Source: an uncultured Colwellia sp.
GTDB lineage: Bacteria; Pseudomonadota; Gammaproteobacteria; Enterobacterales; Alteromonadaceae
Reading direction: 5' to 3'
Assembly: GCA_913058405.1 (NCBI GenBank)
Contig: CAJXRC010000005.1
Span: 1-59,638 of the forward strand
DNA: 59,638 nucleotides
Shown here piece after piece: positions 1-8,297 of this stretch. The notes beneath the pieces are model-generated. The model saw nothing but the letters and a program-made list of their open reading frames with translations, was not told the origin of the DNA and made no database searches. Each line of letters begins with the position of its first letter. The stretch's first letter is position 1. Position numbers and translations under genes: made by a program.

Positions 1-48
1 CGAGATCTAGTACGGTCTCGTGGGCTCGGAGATGTGTATAAGAGACAG
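1..48 (+). other. Illumina Nextera i7 adapter contamination
   Basis: Bases 15-48 match the Nextera read-2 transposase adapter, ending with the 19-base Tn5 mosaic end at 30-48 (AGATGTGTATAAGAGACAG). Bases 1-6 (CGAGAT) are the end of the P7 oligo. Bases 7-14 (CTAGTACG) match the i7 index I remember as N702. This is library-preparation sequence left at the contig end, not genomic DNA, and should be trimmed. It should not be read as an IS50/Tn5 end. Confidence 0.97.
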
Positions 49-117
49 GTACTGGTGTTTATATTGTGCTTTGTTATCGCCTACTTACCATTGAATAAGC
101 AAGTAGTGGCAAGCTAG
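49..117 (+). CDS. C-terminal tail of a truncated membrane protein
   Basis: Immediately after the adapter an open frame runs 22 codons to a TAG at 115-117. The peptide begins VLVFILCFVIAYLPLNKQ: a hydrophobic stretch of about 15 residues followed by a short polar tail, as at the end of a last transmembrane helix. The 5' part lies beyond the contig end, so the family cannot be named. It could be a chance frame, but the transmembrane-then-stop pattern and the lack of another gene before the protease favour a real 3' end. Confidence 0.4.
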   Translation, partial: VLVFILCFVIAYLPLNKQVVAS

Positions 118-244
118 CGACAAAACATAACCTCATTTTCAAGGCTTCATTTTTCAAGCTTTACCGTTATAATCAAGATAAGATAGTTTGTTAGCTTATT
201 AACAAACTATTAATGTTCTGTTTACAGTATTGAGAAATATCATA

Positions 245-2347
245 ATGAAGTACTTTTTATTCGCTGTGTTAGCGATTTCAACATTATTGTCATTCGCAAA
301 CGCAGCGAACCGATCTCCCCTGCTTATATCAAAACCTAAGATTGTCGGTGGCGAAGTTGCAAATGAAGAGGCTTGGCCTTGGATGTCAGCATTAGTTTTT
401 ACTTACAGTGATGTGAATAGCGATTTAGACGTTGCTGGCACTCAGTACCAAAGTGATCCTTTTTCATATTCCCCACCCGGTCAAGTTAGCGCTACTATGG
501 TTGATTGTGGAATTGGTGATAATTTATGTAATTTAGCTGAGAATAAAATATGCTTAATTGCCCGTGGTGAAATAGACTTTTCGGTAAAAGCCATGAATTG
601 CCAAACCGCAGGTGGTATCGGTGCGATTATCTATAACAATACTTCAGGAGTTATCAGTGGCACTTTAGGTGAGGATTTTAGTGGCAACATTCCGGTCATT
701 GCTATTAATCAAGATGATGGTGCTGCTTTACTCAATGAACTTGATAGCATTGCGACAATCAATTTAACGGTAAAACAAGATCTCGCGCAAAGTGCTAGTT
801 GCGGAGCAAGCTTTATTGGCGAAAAATGGGTACTTACCGCTGCACACTGTGTTGAAGATGCTAATAGTCAATTTTTAAAAGTTAATATTGGCGAATTTGA
901 CTTAAGTGATGGCGCGAGTGATGCTAAAGCAATTAAGCAGATTTATATTCATCCCGAGTACGATGAAGGCAGTGATTTTAATAATGATATCGCGCTTATT
1001 GAGTTAGTAGAATCGATCGACAACCCTTCACTTAAACTGCTTGATGATAATACCAGCAGACAATTAGCCCTTGCTCACAGTCCTGCAACGGTGATCGGTT
1101 GGGGTAACGTAAATGCTTATGGTCCAAATGACGAACAGCCTGACAATAGTCAGCCCAATCAATTACGCCAAGTTGAGTTGTCTTTATTAAGTAATGAAGA
1201 ATGCAAAAATAAATTAGCGCAAGCTTATGGCGATTTAAATAATACCTCCTATTCACCAAATCAAGTGGGCATTACTGATAGCATGATTTGTGCTGAATTC
1301 TTTGGTGACGTTCAAAAAGGCTCATGCCAGGGTGATAGTGGTGGACCTTTATTAGTAAACACCAATCAAGGTTGGCAACAAGTAGGTATCGTTAGTTATG
1401 GTGTTGGTTGCGCTAATGCTGCTTTTCCAGATGTTTATGCCCGCGTTGGACATTTTACGGACTGGATTAATAATATCACCCAAGGAATTGCCATTGAATC
1501 AAGTCATGACTTTGCAATTACTTCACAAAATAAAGCACAAACAACACGACTAACTGTGACTAACAATAGTGACCTTGCCGCTAATTTACGTTTTTCGCTA
1601 TTCTCTGATAATTTTGACACTACTAGTTTTAGTCTAAATACCAATGACTGTACCCTATTAGCGGCAAAACAAAGTTGTCAAATTCAAATCAACTTTGACG
1701 CTAGAATAGTAGGCAAGCAAAAAGTACGAATTGTCATCACTAGCAACGATGCAGATATTCCAACAAGTCTAAGCTATATAAGTGCTGAAGCTGTTGCCGA
1801 GAATAGCGATATCAATACTCAGTTATCAAATAGTTCGTCAGAGTTACGCTGGTTTAGCGGCGGAGATCAACCATGGCGACTCGATAATACTGAAGCCGCA
1901 ATAATGAGTGGTGTCATTGGAGATGATCAACAAAGCGCCGTTTTACTCACTTTTTCCGGTGCCGGTACTTTGTCATTTGATTGGTCCGTTTCTTCTGAAG
2001 AAAATACTGATACTCCCGATGAACCGTTTGGTGCATTATATTTGATTATTGATGATCAACAAATCAACGTAATCTCTGGAGAGATTGCTTATACCAAGGT
2101 AACTATCGATGATATAACTGAAGGCCAACATCAAGTAACTTGGTTGTATAAAAAAGATGACGGTACTCGTGACAGCGAAGATAAAGCCTCTTTAAAGAAT
2201 GTTATTTTTACACCCCTTGTTATTTCAACTCCTATCGAGCAAGTTACAGCGCCTACAGAGAAAATCTCAAATAAATCGAGTAGTGGCAGTAGCTATTTTA
2301 TTTTGTTCCTGCTTAGTTTGTTACCCCTTATACGTCGACGAATTTAA
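245..2347 (+). CDS. secreted trypsin-like serine protease with inserted PA domain
   Basis: Chymotrypsin-fold (S1) endopeptidase predicted to be exported. From the ATG at 245 (700 aa; an in-frame TTG at 230 is a less likely start) there is a signal peptide of about 20 residues ending FANA and a short propeptide. The activation site IVGG is at residues 33-36. The fold is interrupted after PWMSALVF by a protease-associated domain (around residues 75-185, with CLIARGEIDFSVKA and GIGAIIYNN). It resumes at SCGASF with the catalytic motifs TAAHC (His), DFNNDIAL (Asp) and GSCQGDSGGP (Ser). Beta-sandwich-like regions follow. The C terminus is a Ser/Gly-rich linker, one hydrophobic helix and RRRI, like GlyGly-CTERM signals cut by rhombosortase, although the glycine pair is replaced by SGSS. 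It is a single gene closed by a terminator at 2366-2391. The substrate is unknown. Confidence 0.9.
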   Translation: MKYFLFAVLAISTLLSFANAANRSPLLISKPKIVGGEVANEEAWPWMSALVFTYSDVNSDLDVAGTQYQSDPFSYSPPGQVSATMVDCGIGDNLCNLAENKICLIARGEIDFSVKAMNCQTAGGIGAIIYNNTSGVISGTLGEDFSGNIPVIAINQDDGAALLNELDSIATINLTVKQDLAQSASCGASFIGEKWVLTAAHCVEDANSQFLKVNIGEFDLSDGASDAKAIKQIYIHPEYDEGSDFNNDIALIELVESIDNPSLKLLDDNTSRQLALAHSPATVIGWGNVNAYGPNDEQPDNSQPNQLRQVELSLLSNEECKNKLAQAYGDLNNTSYSPNQVGITDSMICAEFFGDVQKGSCQGDSGGPLLVNTNQGWQQVGIVSYGVGCANAAFPDVYARVGHFTDWINNITQGIAIESSHDFAITSQNKAQTTRLTVTNNSDLAANLRFSLFSDNFDTTSFSLNTNDCTLLAAKQSCQIQINFDARIVGKQKVRIVITSNDADIPTSLSYISAEAVAENSDINTQLSNSSSELRWFSGGDQPWRLDNTEAAIMSGVIGDDQQSAVLLTFSGAGTLSFDWSVSSEENTDTPDEPFGALYLIIDDQQINVISGEIAYTKVTIDDITEGQHQVTWLYKKDDGTRDSEDKASLKNVIFTPLVISTPIEQVTAPTEKISNKSSSGSSYFILFLLSLLPLIRRRI

Positions 2348-2365
2348 TCACTAAACTTCAATGAT

Positions 2366-2391
2366 AAAAAGGCAGAATTGACTGCCTTTTT
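2366..2391 (+). terminator. rho-independent terminator after the protease gene
   Basis: A perfect 10-bp stem (AAAAAGGCAG / CTGCCTTTTT) with loop AATTGA and a U-rich right arm starts 18 bases after the protease stop codon. Confidence 0.85.
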
Positions 2392-2503
2392 CTATTTCCT
2401 CCTTATATTTAGAGACAGTTAAAATTCTCTTTAGCATTCGCAAAGTAAGCGTTTTATGCTATATTCTTGGCAAATTTATCCCCTTTCAATGTAATAAATC
2501 AAG

Positions 2504-3517
2504 ATGATGAAATTTCAAGGTAACCATATTCTATCGGTATCTCAATTTGACCGTGAAGCTATCGCAAAGATCCTGCAAGTTTCAGCACAAATGGCGCCTT
2601 ATGCGTCTCGAAAAAAACGCTGTCATGTGCTTGATGGCGCCATATTGAGTAATTTGTTTTTTGAACCAAGTACGCGTACCCGTGTTAGCTTTGGTACCGC
2701 ATTTAATTTACTCGGTGGTTTTGTCCGAGAAACTGTTGGCCAAGAAAACTCTTCACTTAGTAAAGGCGAATCTCTATTTGATACTGCCCAAGTGATCAGT
2801 GGTTACTCTGATGTCATTGCTATGCGTCATCCTCAAATGCATTCAGTAGAGCAGTTTGCTCAAGGTAGTTCAGTTCCGGTAATCAATGGTGGTGACGGTG
2901 CTAATGAACACCCTACTCAGGCATTGCTTGATCTCTTTACGATTCAGTCTGAAATGATGCATTTTAACAAAGGTTTAGATGACTTAAATATTGTTTTGAT
3001 GGGCGACTTAAAGCATGGTCGTACCGTGCACTCATTATCAAAACTATTAAGTCTCTACGAGAATGTCAAAGTCACTATGGTTGCGCCAAAAGCACTACAA
3101 ATGCCTGACAGCGTTATTTCTACCTTAAGCAATGCTGGTCATGAAGTAGTGCTGACAGAAACTATGGCAGGCAATTTATCGGCCGACGTTATATATCAAA
3201 CAAGAATACAGCAAGAACGATTTGCCAGTAAAGATGAAGCAGAGTTATACCGTGGACATTTCAGTTTAAATAAAAATGTCTACCAAAAATATTGCCGAGA
3301 AAATACGGTAATTATGCACCCATTACCACGTGACTCTCGCCCCGAAGCTAATGAACTTGATACCGATCTTAATGATTTAGACAACCTCGCCATTTTTAGA
3401 CAAGCACAAAATGGTGTTTTAGTGCGCATGGCATTATTTGCCTTAACATTAGGTGTTGAAGATCAATTAACCGATTATGAAAAACCAGTAAACTGGTTCA
3501 CAAATAAAAACGCCTAA
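2504..3517 (+). CDS. pyrB: aspartate carbamoyltransferase
   Basis: Catalyses carbamoyl phosphate + L-aspartate to N-carbamoyl-aspartate, the committed step of pyrimidine synthesis, in the cytosol. The 337-aa protein has the carbamoyl-phosphate loop FFEPSTRTRVSFG (STRTR at 56-60), HPTQALLD (136-143), GDLKHGRT (about 167-174) and HPLPR near residue 277. It is about 25 residues longer than the E. coli catalytic chain, mainly at the C terminus. No regulatory chain gene (pyrI) follows; the next gene is hemL, 42 bases on. Two adjacent ATGs (2504 and 2507) leave the start uncertain by one residue, and no strong ribosome site distinguishes them. Confidence 0.95.
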   Translation: MMKFQGNHILSVSQFDREAIAKILQVSAQMAPYASRKKRCHVLDGAILSNLFFEPSTRTRVSFGTAFNLLGGFVRETVGQENSSLSKGESLFDTAQVISGYSDVIAMRHPQMHSVEQFAQGSSVPVINGGDGANEHPTQALLDLFTIQSEMMHFNKGLDDLNIVLMGDLKHGRTVHSLSKLLSLYENVKVTMVAPKALQMPDSVISTLSNAGHEVVLTETMAGNLSADVIYQTRIQQERFASKDEAELYRGHFSLNKNVYQKYCRENTVIMHPLPRDSRPEANELDTDLNDLDNLAIFRQAQNGVLVRMALFALTLGVEDQLTDYEKPVNWFTNKNA

Positions 3518-3559
3518 TGGCAACACTCCTTATTAGTAACGATTTTAGAAGAAGCAATT

Positions 3560-4843
3560 ATGAATAAATCAGAACAGTTATTTGAACAAGCTCAAAAGAT
3601 TATCCCTGGTGGCGTTAACTCTCCAGTTCGCGCTTTCAATAGCGTTGGTGGTACTCCTTGTTTTATAAAACGTGCTCAAGGTGCTTATATTTATGACGCT
3701 GATGATAAAGCTTACATAGACTACGTTGGTTCTTGGGGGCCTATGATTTTAGGTCATAACCATCCAGCAATTCTAGAAGCGGTTATTAGTACGGCTAAGA
3801 ATGGTTTAAGTTTTGGTGCTCCGACTGAAGTTGAAATTACCATGGCTGAGAAAGTCCGTGAGTTAGTACCATCAATGGAATCTTTACGCATGGTTAGCTC
3901 TGGTACAGAAGCTACGATGAGCGCAATCCGTTTAGCTCGTGGCTATACTGGTCGCGATAAAATATTAAAATTTGAAGGTTGTTATCACGGCCATGCTGAC
4001 GCCTTGTTAGTTAAAGCCGGTTCTGGTGCTTTAACGTTAGGCGTACCAAATTCACCAGGTATTCCTGAAGATTTTGCTAAACATACTCTTACCGTTAGCT
4101 ACAATAATATCGACGAAGTGAAAGAGATTTTCACTAAGTATGCCGATGAAATTGCCTGTATTATCGTCGAACCTGTTGCTGGTAACATGAACTGTATTCC
4201 TCCTGTTGAAGGCTTCCTTGAAGGTTTACGTGACGTTTGTGACCAATACAGTAGTGTATTAATTTTTGATGAAGTAATGACTGGTTTTCGTGTTGCATTA
4301 GGCGGAGCACAAGCTCACTATAATATTAAACCTGACTTAACCACTTTAGGTAAAGTTATTGGCGGTGGTATGCCTGTTGGTGCCTTTGGTGGCAAACAAG
4401 AGATCATGGATTATATCGCTCCTGTTGGTCCTGTTTACCAAGCAGGGACTTTATCGGGTAACCCAATTGCTATGGCCGCAGGTTTAGCTTCATTGACTGA
4501 ATTAGCTCAAGGAAATAAACACCAACAACTTTCTTCTGCGACAGAAAAGTTAGCTATGGGCTTAAAAGCCGCAGCTGAACGTAATGGCGTAAGTTTAAGT
4601 GTTAACTACGTTGGCGCTATGTTCGGTTTTTTCTTTACTGAAGATAAAAACACCATAACTACTTATGAGCAAGCCACCCAAAGTGATGGCGAAATGTTCA
4701 AGCGTTTCTTCCACTTAATGCTTGATGAAGGCATATATTTAGCACCATCATCTTACGAGACTGGCTTTTTATCAACAGCGCATACCGATGACATTATTGA
4801 AAAAACATTAGTTGCTGCCGATAAGTGTTTCGCTCAACTATAA
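3560..4843 (+). CDS. hemL: glutamate-1-semialdehyde 2,1-aminomutase
   Basis: PLP enzyme converting glutamate-1-semialdehyde to 5-aminolevulinate in the C5 tetrapyrrole pathway. The 427-aa length is normal for HemL. Visible signatures are [10 protein letters not shown] at the N terminus, the gating-loop region [14 protein letters not shown] (about 154-167), FDEVMTGFR (236-244) and the Schiff-base lysine in TLGKVIGGG (K265, the same number as in E. coli). The start has a ribosome site AGAAGAA about 7 bases upstream. A strong terminator follows at 4875. pyrB and hemL are probably only neighbours, though a shared transcript is possible. Confidence 0.96.
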   Translation: MNKSEQLFEQAQKIIPGGVNSPVRAFNSVGGTPCFIKRAQGAYIYDADDKAYIDYVGSWGPMILGHNHPAILEAVISTAKNGLSFGAPTEVEITMAEKVRELVPSMESLRMVSSGTEATMSAIRLARGYTGRDKILKFEGCYHGHADALLVKAGSGALTLGVPNSPGIPEDFAKHTLTVSYNNIDEVKEIFTKYADEIACIIVEPVAGNMNCIPPVEGFLEGLRDVCDQYSSVLIFDEVMTGFRVALGGAQAHYNIKPDLTTLGKVIGGGMPVGAFGGKQEIMDYIAPVGPVYQAGTLSGNPIAMAAGLASLTELAQGNKHQQLSSATEKLAMGLKAAAERNGVSLSVNYVGAMFGFFFTEDKNTITTYEQATQSDGEMFKRFFHLMLDEGIYLAPSSYETGFLSTAHTDDIIEKTLVAADKCFAQL

Positions 4844-4874
4844 CGAGATAATGCTAGCGATTAATCGTTAAAAT

Positions 4875-4912
4875 AAAAAACGCTGTCTGTAGTAATACAG
4901 ACAGCGTTTTTT
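4875..4912 (+). terminator. strong rho-independent terminator after hemL
   Basis: A perfect 17-bp inverted repeat (arms around CGCTGTCTGTA / TACAGACAGCG, flanked by A6 and T6) with loop GTAA starts 32 bases after hemL. The A and T tracts make it potentially bidirectional. The remaining sequence to 5137 shows no gene. Confidence 0.92.
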
Positions 4913-5137
4913 ATATTTTTTTATCTCATTGCTATTTGTATAAGATAATGCTCACTATTGAGTTATACCAGTTAAATTAATTAATGGAGCAAATTTTAAT
5001 GAGAATAAATTTTCAAGAACAAGACGCTTGATTGAGTAATAGCTGGCTATTAGGATTGAAAGCAACGATGTTATTGGATATTTAGACCATTTAAAAAGAT
5101 CACTTAGTTAGTTTAGTTGGTATTTTTTAGCTAAAAA

Positions 5138-5539
5138 TTAGTTATTCAATACTTCACTATTCAGCTCGTCCTGCAACCAATCTAAGCCTTCTTGCCAACC
5201 TAAATTTAGACCATCAAATACCTTTAAGTTCCAACCATCACGTTGACGTATCGCAGCAATTTGTCCTACCGAGGCTTTACTTTGCTTGTCGTAAGTAACA
5301 ACAGCAATTGCTGCTAAATTTTCATGAGAGGCCACGCTTAACTTGGCTTCAAATGAAAAGTCATATTCATTGATCTTATTAATCAGCAAAGCAAAATTAT
5401 TAGAAAAAGTATTGGTCAAAAAATCATCATATTCTTCCGACATTTCCAGAGATATAACAACATCTTGACCGACAATAACTTCGGCGATATGCTCATTTAA
5501 AACATTAACTTTAGCAAAACTAAGTTGGTATTTTTGCAT
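5138..5539 (-). CDS. small protein of unknown function
   Basis: 133-residue acidic soluble protein with no signal peptide or membrane segment. I do not recognise the family with confidence. The pattern of a short N-terminal strand region, NFALLINKINEYDFSFEAKLS in the middle, an AAIAVVTYDKQSK strand and a C-terminal helix (WQEGLDWLQDEL) vaguely recalls STAS/SpoIIAA-like small proteins, which is only an impression. The ATG at 5539 is preferred over the GTG one codon upstream because GGCAGGA lies at good spacing before it. It is a single gene, in the same direction as moeA but 105 bases downstream of it, and a moeA link is not supported. Confidence 0.7.
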   Translation of the reverse strand: MQKYQLSFAKVNVLNEHIAEVIVGQDVVISLEMSEEYDDFLTNTFSNNFALLINKINEYDFSFEAKLSVASHENLAAIAVVTYDKQSKASVGQIAAIRQRDGWNLKVFDGLNLGWQEGLDWLQDELNSEVLNN

Positions 5540-5644
5540 CACGTCCTGCCCACATATTTTGTACTTAGTACCACAATACTAGACCTATATTTTCAACTTA
5601 ACAAACATGTGTTTGAAACTTTTTAGCTGTTTCTATCCATAAAC

Positions 5645-6877
5645 TTAAAGGTAGTGATCAAATAACTGTACATTCACCATTTCGCCAGCTTTAACCCCAC
5701 CTTGATCACTAGGTAAAACAATGTAGCAATTCGCTCGCGCTAAGCTAGATAAAATACCTGACCCTTGTGCGCCTGTTGAAGCAACAACATTTTCACCCGC
5801 TTCATTAACCGATAGAACACCGCGTTGAAAATCCATTCGGCCTGGTGATTTTCGTAAGTCACTGCTACATTTCACAGATAAATGCGTACGCTTTAAAGCG
5901 TTGGCGTTTTGCATTTTAGTCAAAGCAACCAATGCTAACTGATGAAAGGTAACTAACGCTGAAACGGGGTTACCTGGTAGTCCAAAAAAGACACTATTAG
6001 CTAACGTTCCAAAAGCAAAGGGCTTACCTGGTTTCATCGCTATTTTCCAAAACCCTATTTCACCTAATTCATCTAACACTGTTTTAGTGTAATCCGCATC
6101 GCCTACCGAAACACCGCCAGAAGAAATAACCGCATCGGCTTGTTCATCAGCACTAACAAAAGCAGCCTTTATTGCTTCAAAATCATCGCCAATAATACCA
6201 AAATTAATAATATCAACATGCAATGTCTTAAGCATGGCAGCTAGCACAAAGCTGTTAGACTCATAAATATCACCTGCTCGCAGCGATTGACCTGGTAATT
6301 TTAGCTCATCTCCAGTAGCGATTAGTGCCACTTTTAATTTTCGAAAAACAACAACTTCAGCCACCCCTAAAGAAGCCAGTACACCAATATCAACCACAGT
6401 TAATTTATGGCCAGAATGCAGTACTTGTTGGTTGATTTTAATATCTTCACCGGCATTTCTAACATGAGATCCAAAAGTCTTCTCTTGTAAAAAGGTAATT
6501 TTTTCCTCATCAGCAGTGACATTTTCTTGCATCTCAACAGAATCACAACAATCAGGCATTTTCGCCCCAGTCATAATTCGAATACATTCACCAGGCCGAC
6601 ATGTTCCTTGAAACGGCGCTCCCGCCATAGAACGTCCGATTAACTTCAGTGTTTTACTTTCATTTAAACTTGCAATAGCAAAAGCATAACCATCCATTGC
6701 TGAGTTATCGTGTGGAGGCACATTTAATGGGCTGGCAATATCTTGCGCTAAAACATGATGCAGCGCCTGCTCTATCGGCAAGGCGAGTGTTTCGGTGATA
6801 GGTGATATTTGCGATAGCATATTAGCTACAGCTTGTTCAAAAGGTAAAAGCCCTGGAGCTGAGCAACAATCAGACAT
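5645..6877 (-). CDS. moeA: molybdopterin molybdenumtransferase MoeA
   Basis: Inserts molybdate into adenylated molybdopterin to give molybdenum cofactor (Moco). The 410-aa protein shows the MoeA architecture: N-terminal domain with PPHDNSAMDGYAF (about 52-64), then RIMTGAKMP, IATGDEL (about 188-194), the MoCF-like core with SSGGVSVGDADYT (about 252-264) and KPGKPFAFG, and FGLPGNPVSALVTF (about 297-310). A beta-barrel domain IV closes the protein. It is transcribed away from the moaA operon, sharing the 446-base intergenic region that carries the FNR-type box. The N-terminal SDCCSAPG is unusually cysteine-rich. Confidence 0.95.
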   Translation of the reverse strand: MSDCCSAPGLLPFEQAVANMLSQISPITETLALPIEQALHHVLAQDIASPLNVPPHDNSAMDGYAFAIASLNESKTLKLIGRSMAGAPFQGTCRPGECIRIMTGAKMPDCCDSVEMQENVTADEEKITFLQEKTFGSHVRNAGEDIKINQQVLHSGHKLTVVDIGVLASLGVAEVVVFRKLKVALIATGDELKLPGQSLRAGDIYESNSFVLAAMLKTLHVDIINFGIIGDDFEAIKAAFVSADEQADAVISSGGVSVGDADYTKTVLDELGEIGFWKIAMKPGKPFAFGTLANSVFFGLPGNPVSALVTFHQLALVALTKMQNANALKRTHLSVKCSSDLRKSPGRMDFQRGVLSVNEAGENVVASTGAQGSGILSSLARANCYIVLPSDQGGVKAGEMVNVQLFDHYL

Positions 6878-6960
6878 AAAAAACTCGCTTAAATTGAAAT
6901 TACGATAAGTTTCACTCTAAACGAGGTAAATTTGCAAGCTGGTTTAGAGAAATATTGGTA

Positions 6961-7006
6961 TATACCTAAGCCACTTGAAGATACATTTTCAGGTAGTTTG
7001 GTTATA
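6961..7006. repeat. palindromic intergenic repeat, copy A1
   Basis: A 46-base imperfect palindrome bounded by TATACCTAAGCCAC and GTTTGGTTATA, with TTGAAGAT / TTTTCAGG inside. A second copy (A2, about 75% identical) lies at 46654-46700. Both can fold into a single hairpin and both are intergenic. This looks like a REP/MITE-type dispersed repeat. Confidence 0.65.
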
Positions 7007-7062
7007 GAGGATAGTATCGCTTAATTACTGATAAAATTAATAGTGATTTAACCGCCCGTTTA

Positions 7063-7076
7063 TTGATTACAATCAA
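7063..7076. promoter_or_regulatory. FNR/ANR-type binding site in the moeA-moaA gap
   Basis: TTGATTACAATCAA is a perfect match to the FNR consensus TTGAT-N4-ATCAA. It lies 248 bases before moaA and 187 bases before moeA, in the shared divergent region. Possible -10 hexamers downstream are TACAAT (7112-7117) and TATACT (7123-7128), which would place the box about 55 to 65 bases before a start site. FNR activation of moaA under anoxia is established in E. coli; here it is inferred from sequence. Confidence 0.7.
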
Positions 7077-7204
7077 TAATGAGGTGGGCAAAAAAAATTA
7101 CCATCTCGCAATACAATGGGTATATACTCATTTTAGAACAGAATTTTATTTATTACACCGAGCTATCACAGCTAACATTGTTTTATTTTTTGGTTAAATC
7201 AAGC

Positions 7205-7320
7205 CAACTTATTCGAAGCATTCATGTTGTGACATGCCGCGACTAATCCCATGTATTTATTGGATTTTAGTTGCCAGGGTTAACAAGGAAACGCGTTAGC
7301 CTCCCTACATTTGGAAAGGT
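7205..7320 (+). promoter_or_regulatory. candidate Moco (molybdenum cofactor) riboswitch leader
   Basis: The moaA leader is structured. CTAATCC pairs with GGATTTTAG (two-base bulge), and GGTTAAC (loop AAGGAAACGC) pairs with GTTAGCC, followed by CTCCCTAC just before the ribosome site GGAAAGGTG. The GGAAACG and GCCTCCC segments, and the position right before moaA, resemble the Moco RNA motif of gammaproteobacteria as I remember it. No covariance model could be run, so this is a candidate. The rest of the 6878-7323 gap holds only repeat A1 and the FNR-type box. Confidence 0.55.
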
Positions 7321-7323
7321 GAC

Positions 7324-8295
7324 ATGTTAACAGACAACTTTGGCCGTAGGTTCTCTTACCTGCGTCTCTCTATTACCGATGTTTGCAATTTTAGTTGCAC
7401 TTACTGCTTGCCTGATGGATATCAGTGCGATCAACCGCGTGATTTTTTATCACTATGTGAAATCAAACGTATCGCAAAAGCTTTCGCCGAGTTAGGAACT
7501 GAAAAGATCCGCATAACTGGTGGAGAACCAGCCTTGCGTAAAGACTTACCTGAAATCATTCGAATTTGTAAAGAAACAGCCGGTATCAAAAAGGTTGCTA
7601 TTACAAGTAATGGTTTTAAGTTACCAGATCATCTGCCTCATTGGTTAGATGCTGGTATTGATGCAATCAATATAAGTATCGATAGTTTAGATCCTCGTCA
7701 ATTTCACGCGATTACCGGCCACGATAAACTTAAGACCATACTCACAGGGATTGATATGGCATTGGCTGATGGCAGAGCCTCAGTTAAAGTTAATACGGTC
7801 TTAATGCGTGATCACAGTGGTCGAGAAATTCAGAGCTATCTTGATTGGCTAAAAGACACACCTATTACATTACGTTTTATTGAGTTGATGCAAACAGGTG
7901 ACAATCAAGAATTTTTTGATGCGCAGCACGTACAAGGCTCACGTATTAAACAGAACTTAATTCTCGATGGCTGGCTTCCAGTCATTCAAAACAAGTCCGC
8001 CGGCCCTGCCCAAGAATTTTACCATCCTGATTATCAAGGTAAAGTCGGCTTGATCATGCCTTATTCTAAGGATTTTTGTAGTAGCTGTAACCGCTTACGA
8101 ATAAGCTCAAGTGGTAAGTTACATTTATGTTTATTTGGTGAAGAAGGTTTGTCATTACGCGAAGAATTGCAAAGTGATGATATTGAGCCTTTACAAGCAA
8201 AAATATTAGCATTACTTGGCGATAAAAAAGCCACCCACTACTTACATGAAAAGCTAACAGGTGCCACTAAGCACCTTGCTATGCTTGGAGGTTAA
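7324..8295 (+). CDS. moaA: GTP 3',8-cyclase MoaA
   Basis: Radical-SAM enzyme starting molybdopterin synthesis from GTP. The 323-aa protein has the N-terminal radical-SAM cluster CNFSCTYC (Cys21, 25, 28), the GGEPALR SAM-binding strand (about 66-72), a C-terminal second [4Fe-4S] site (CSSCNRLR and a further Cys in HLCLFG, around residues 254-272), and the conserved C-terminal Gly-Gly (AMLGG). The ATG at 7324 follows the ribosome site GGAAAGGTG. It is the first gene of the ten-gene molybdenum operon and two bases separate it from mobA. The candidate riboswitch and FNR-type box upstream suggest control by cofactor level and oxygen. Confidence 0.97.
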   Translation: MLTDNFGRRFSYLRLSITDVCNFSCTYCLPDGYQCDQPRDFLSLCEIKRIAKAFAELGTEKIRITGGEPALRKDLPEIIRICKETAGIKKVAITSNGFKLPDHLPHWLDAGIDAINISIDSLDPRQFHAITGHDKLKTILTGIDMALADGRASVKVNTVLMRDHSGREIQSYLDWLKDTPITLRFIELMQTGDNQEFFDAQHVQGSRIKQNLILDGWLPVIQNKSAGPAQEFYHPDYQGKVGLIMPYSKDFCSSCNRLRISSSGKLHLCLFGEEGLSLREELQSDDIEPLQAKILALLGDKKATHYLHEKLTGATKHLAMLGG

Positions 8296-8297
8296 GT

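Noticed and set aside
30-48. Tn5/IS50 mosaic end as evidence of a transposon
   Set aside because: It is preceded by the rest of the Nextera adapter, an index and P7 sequence, so it is library DNA.
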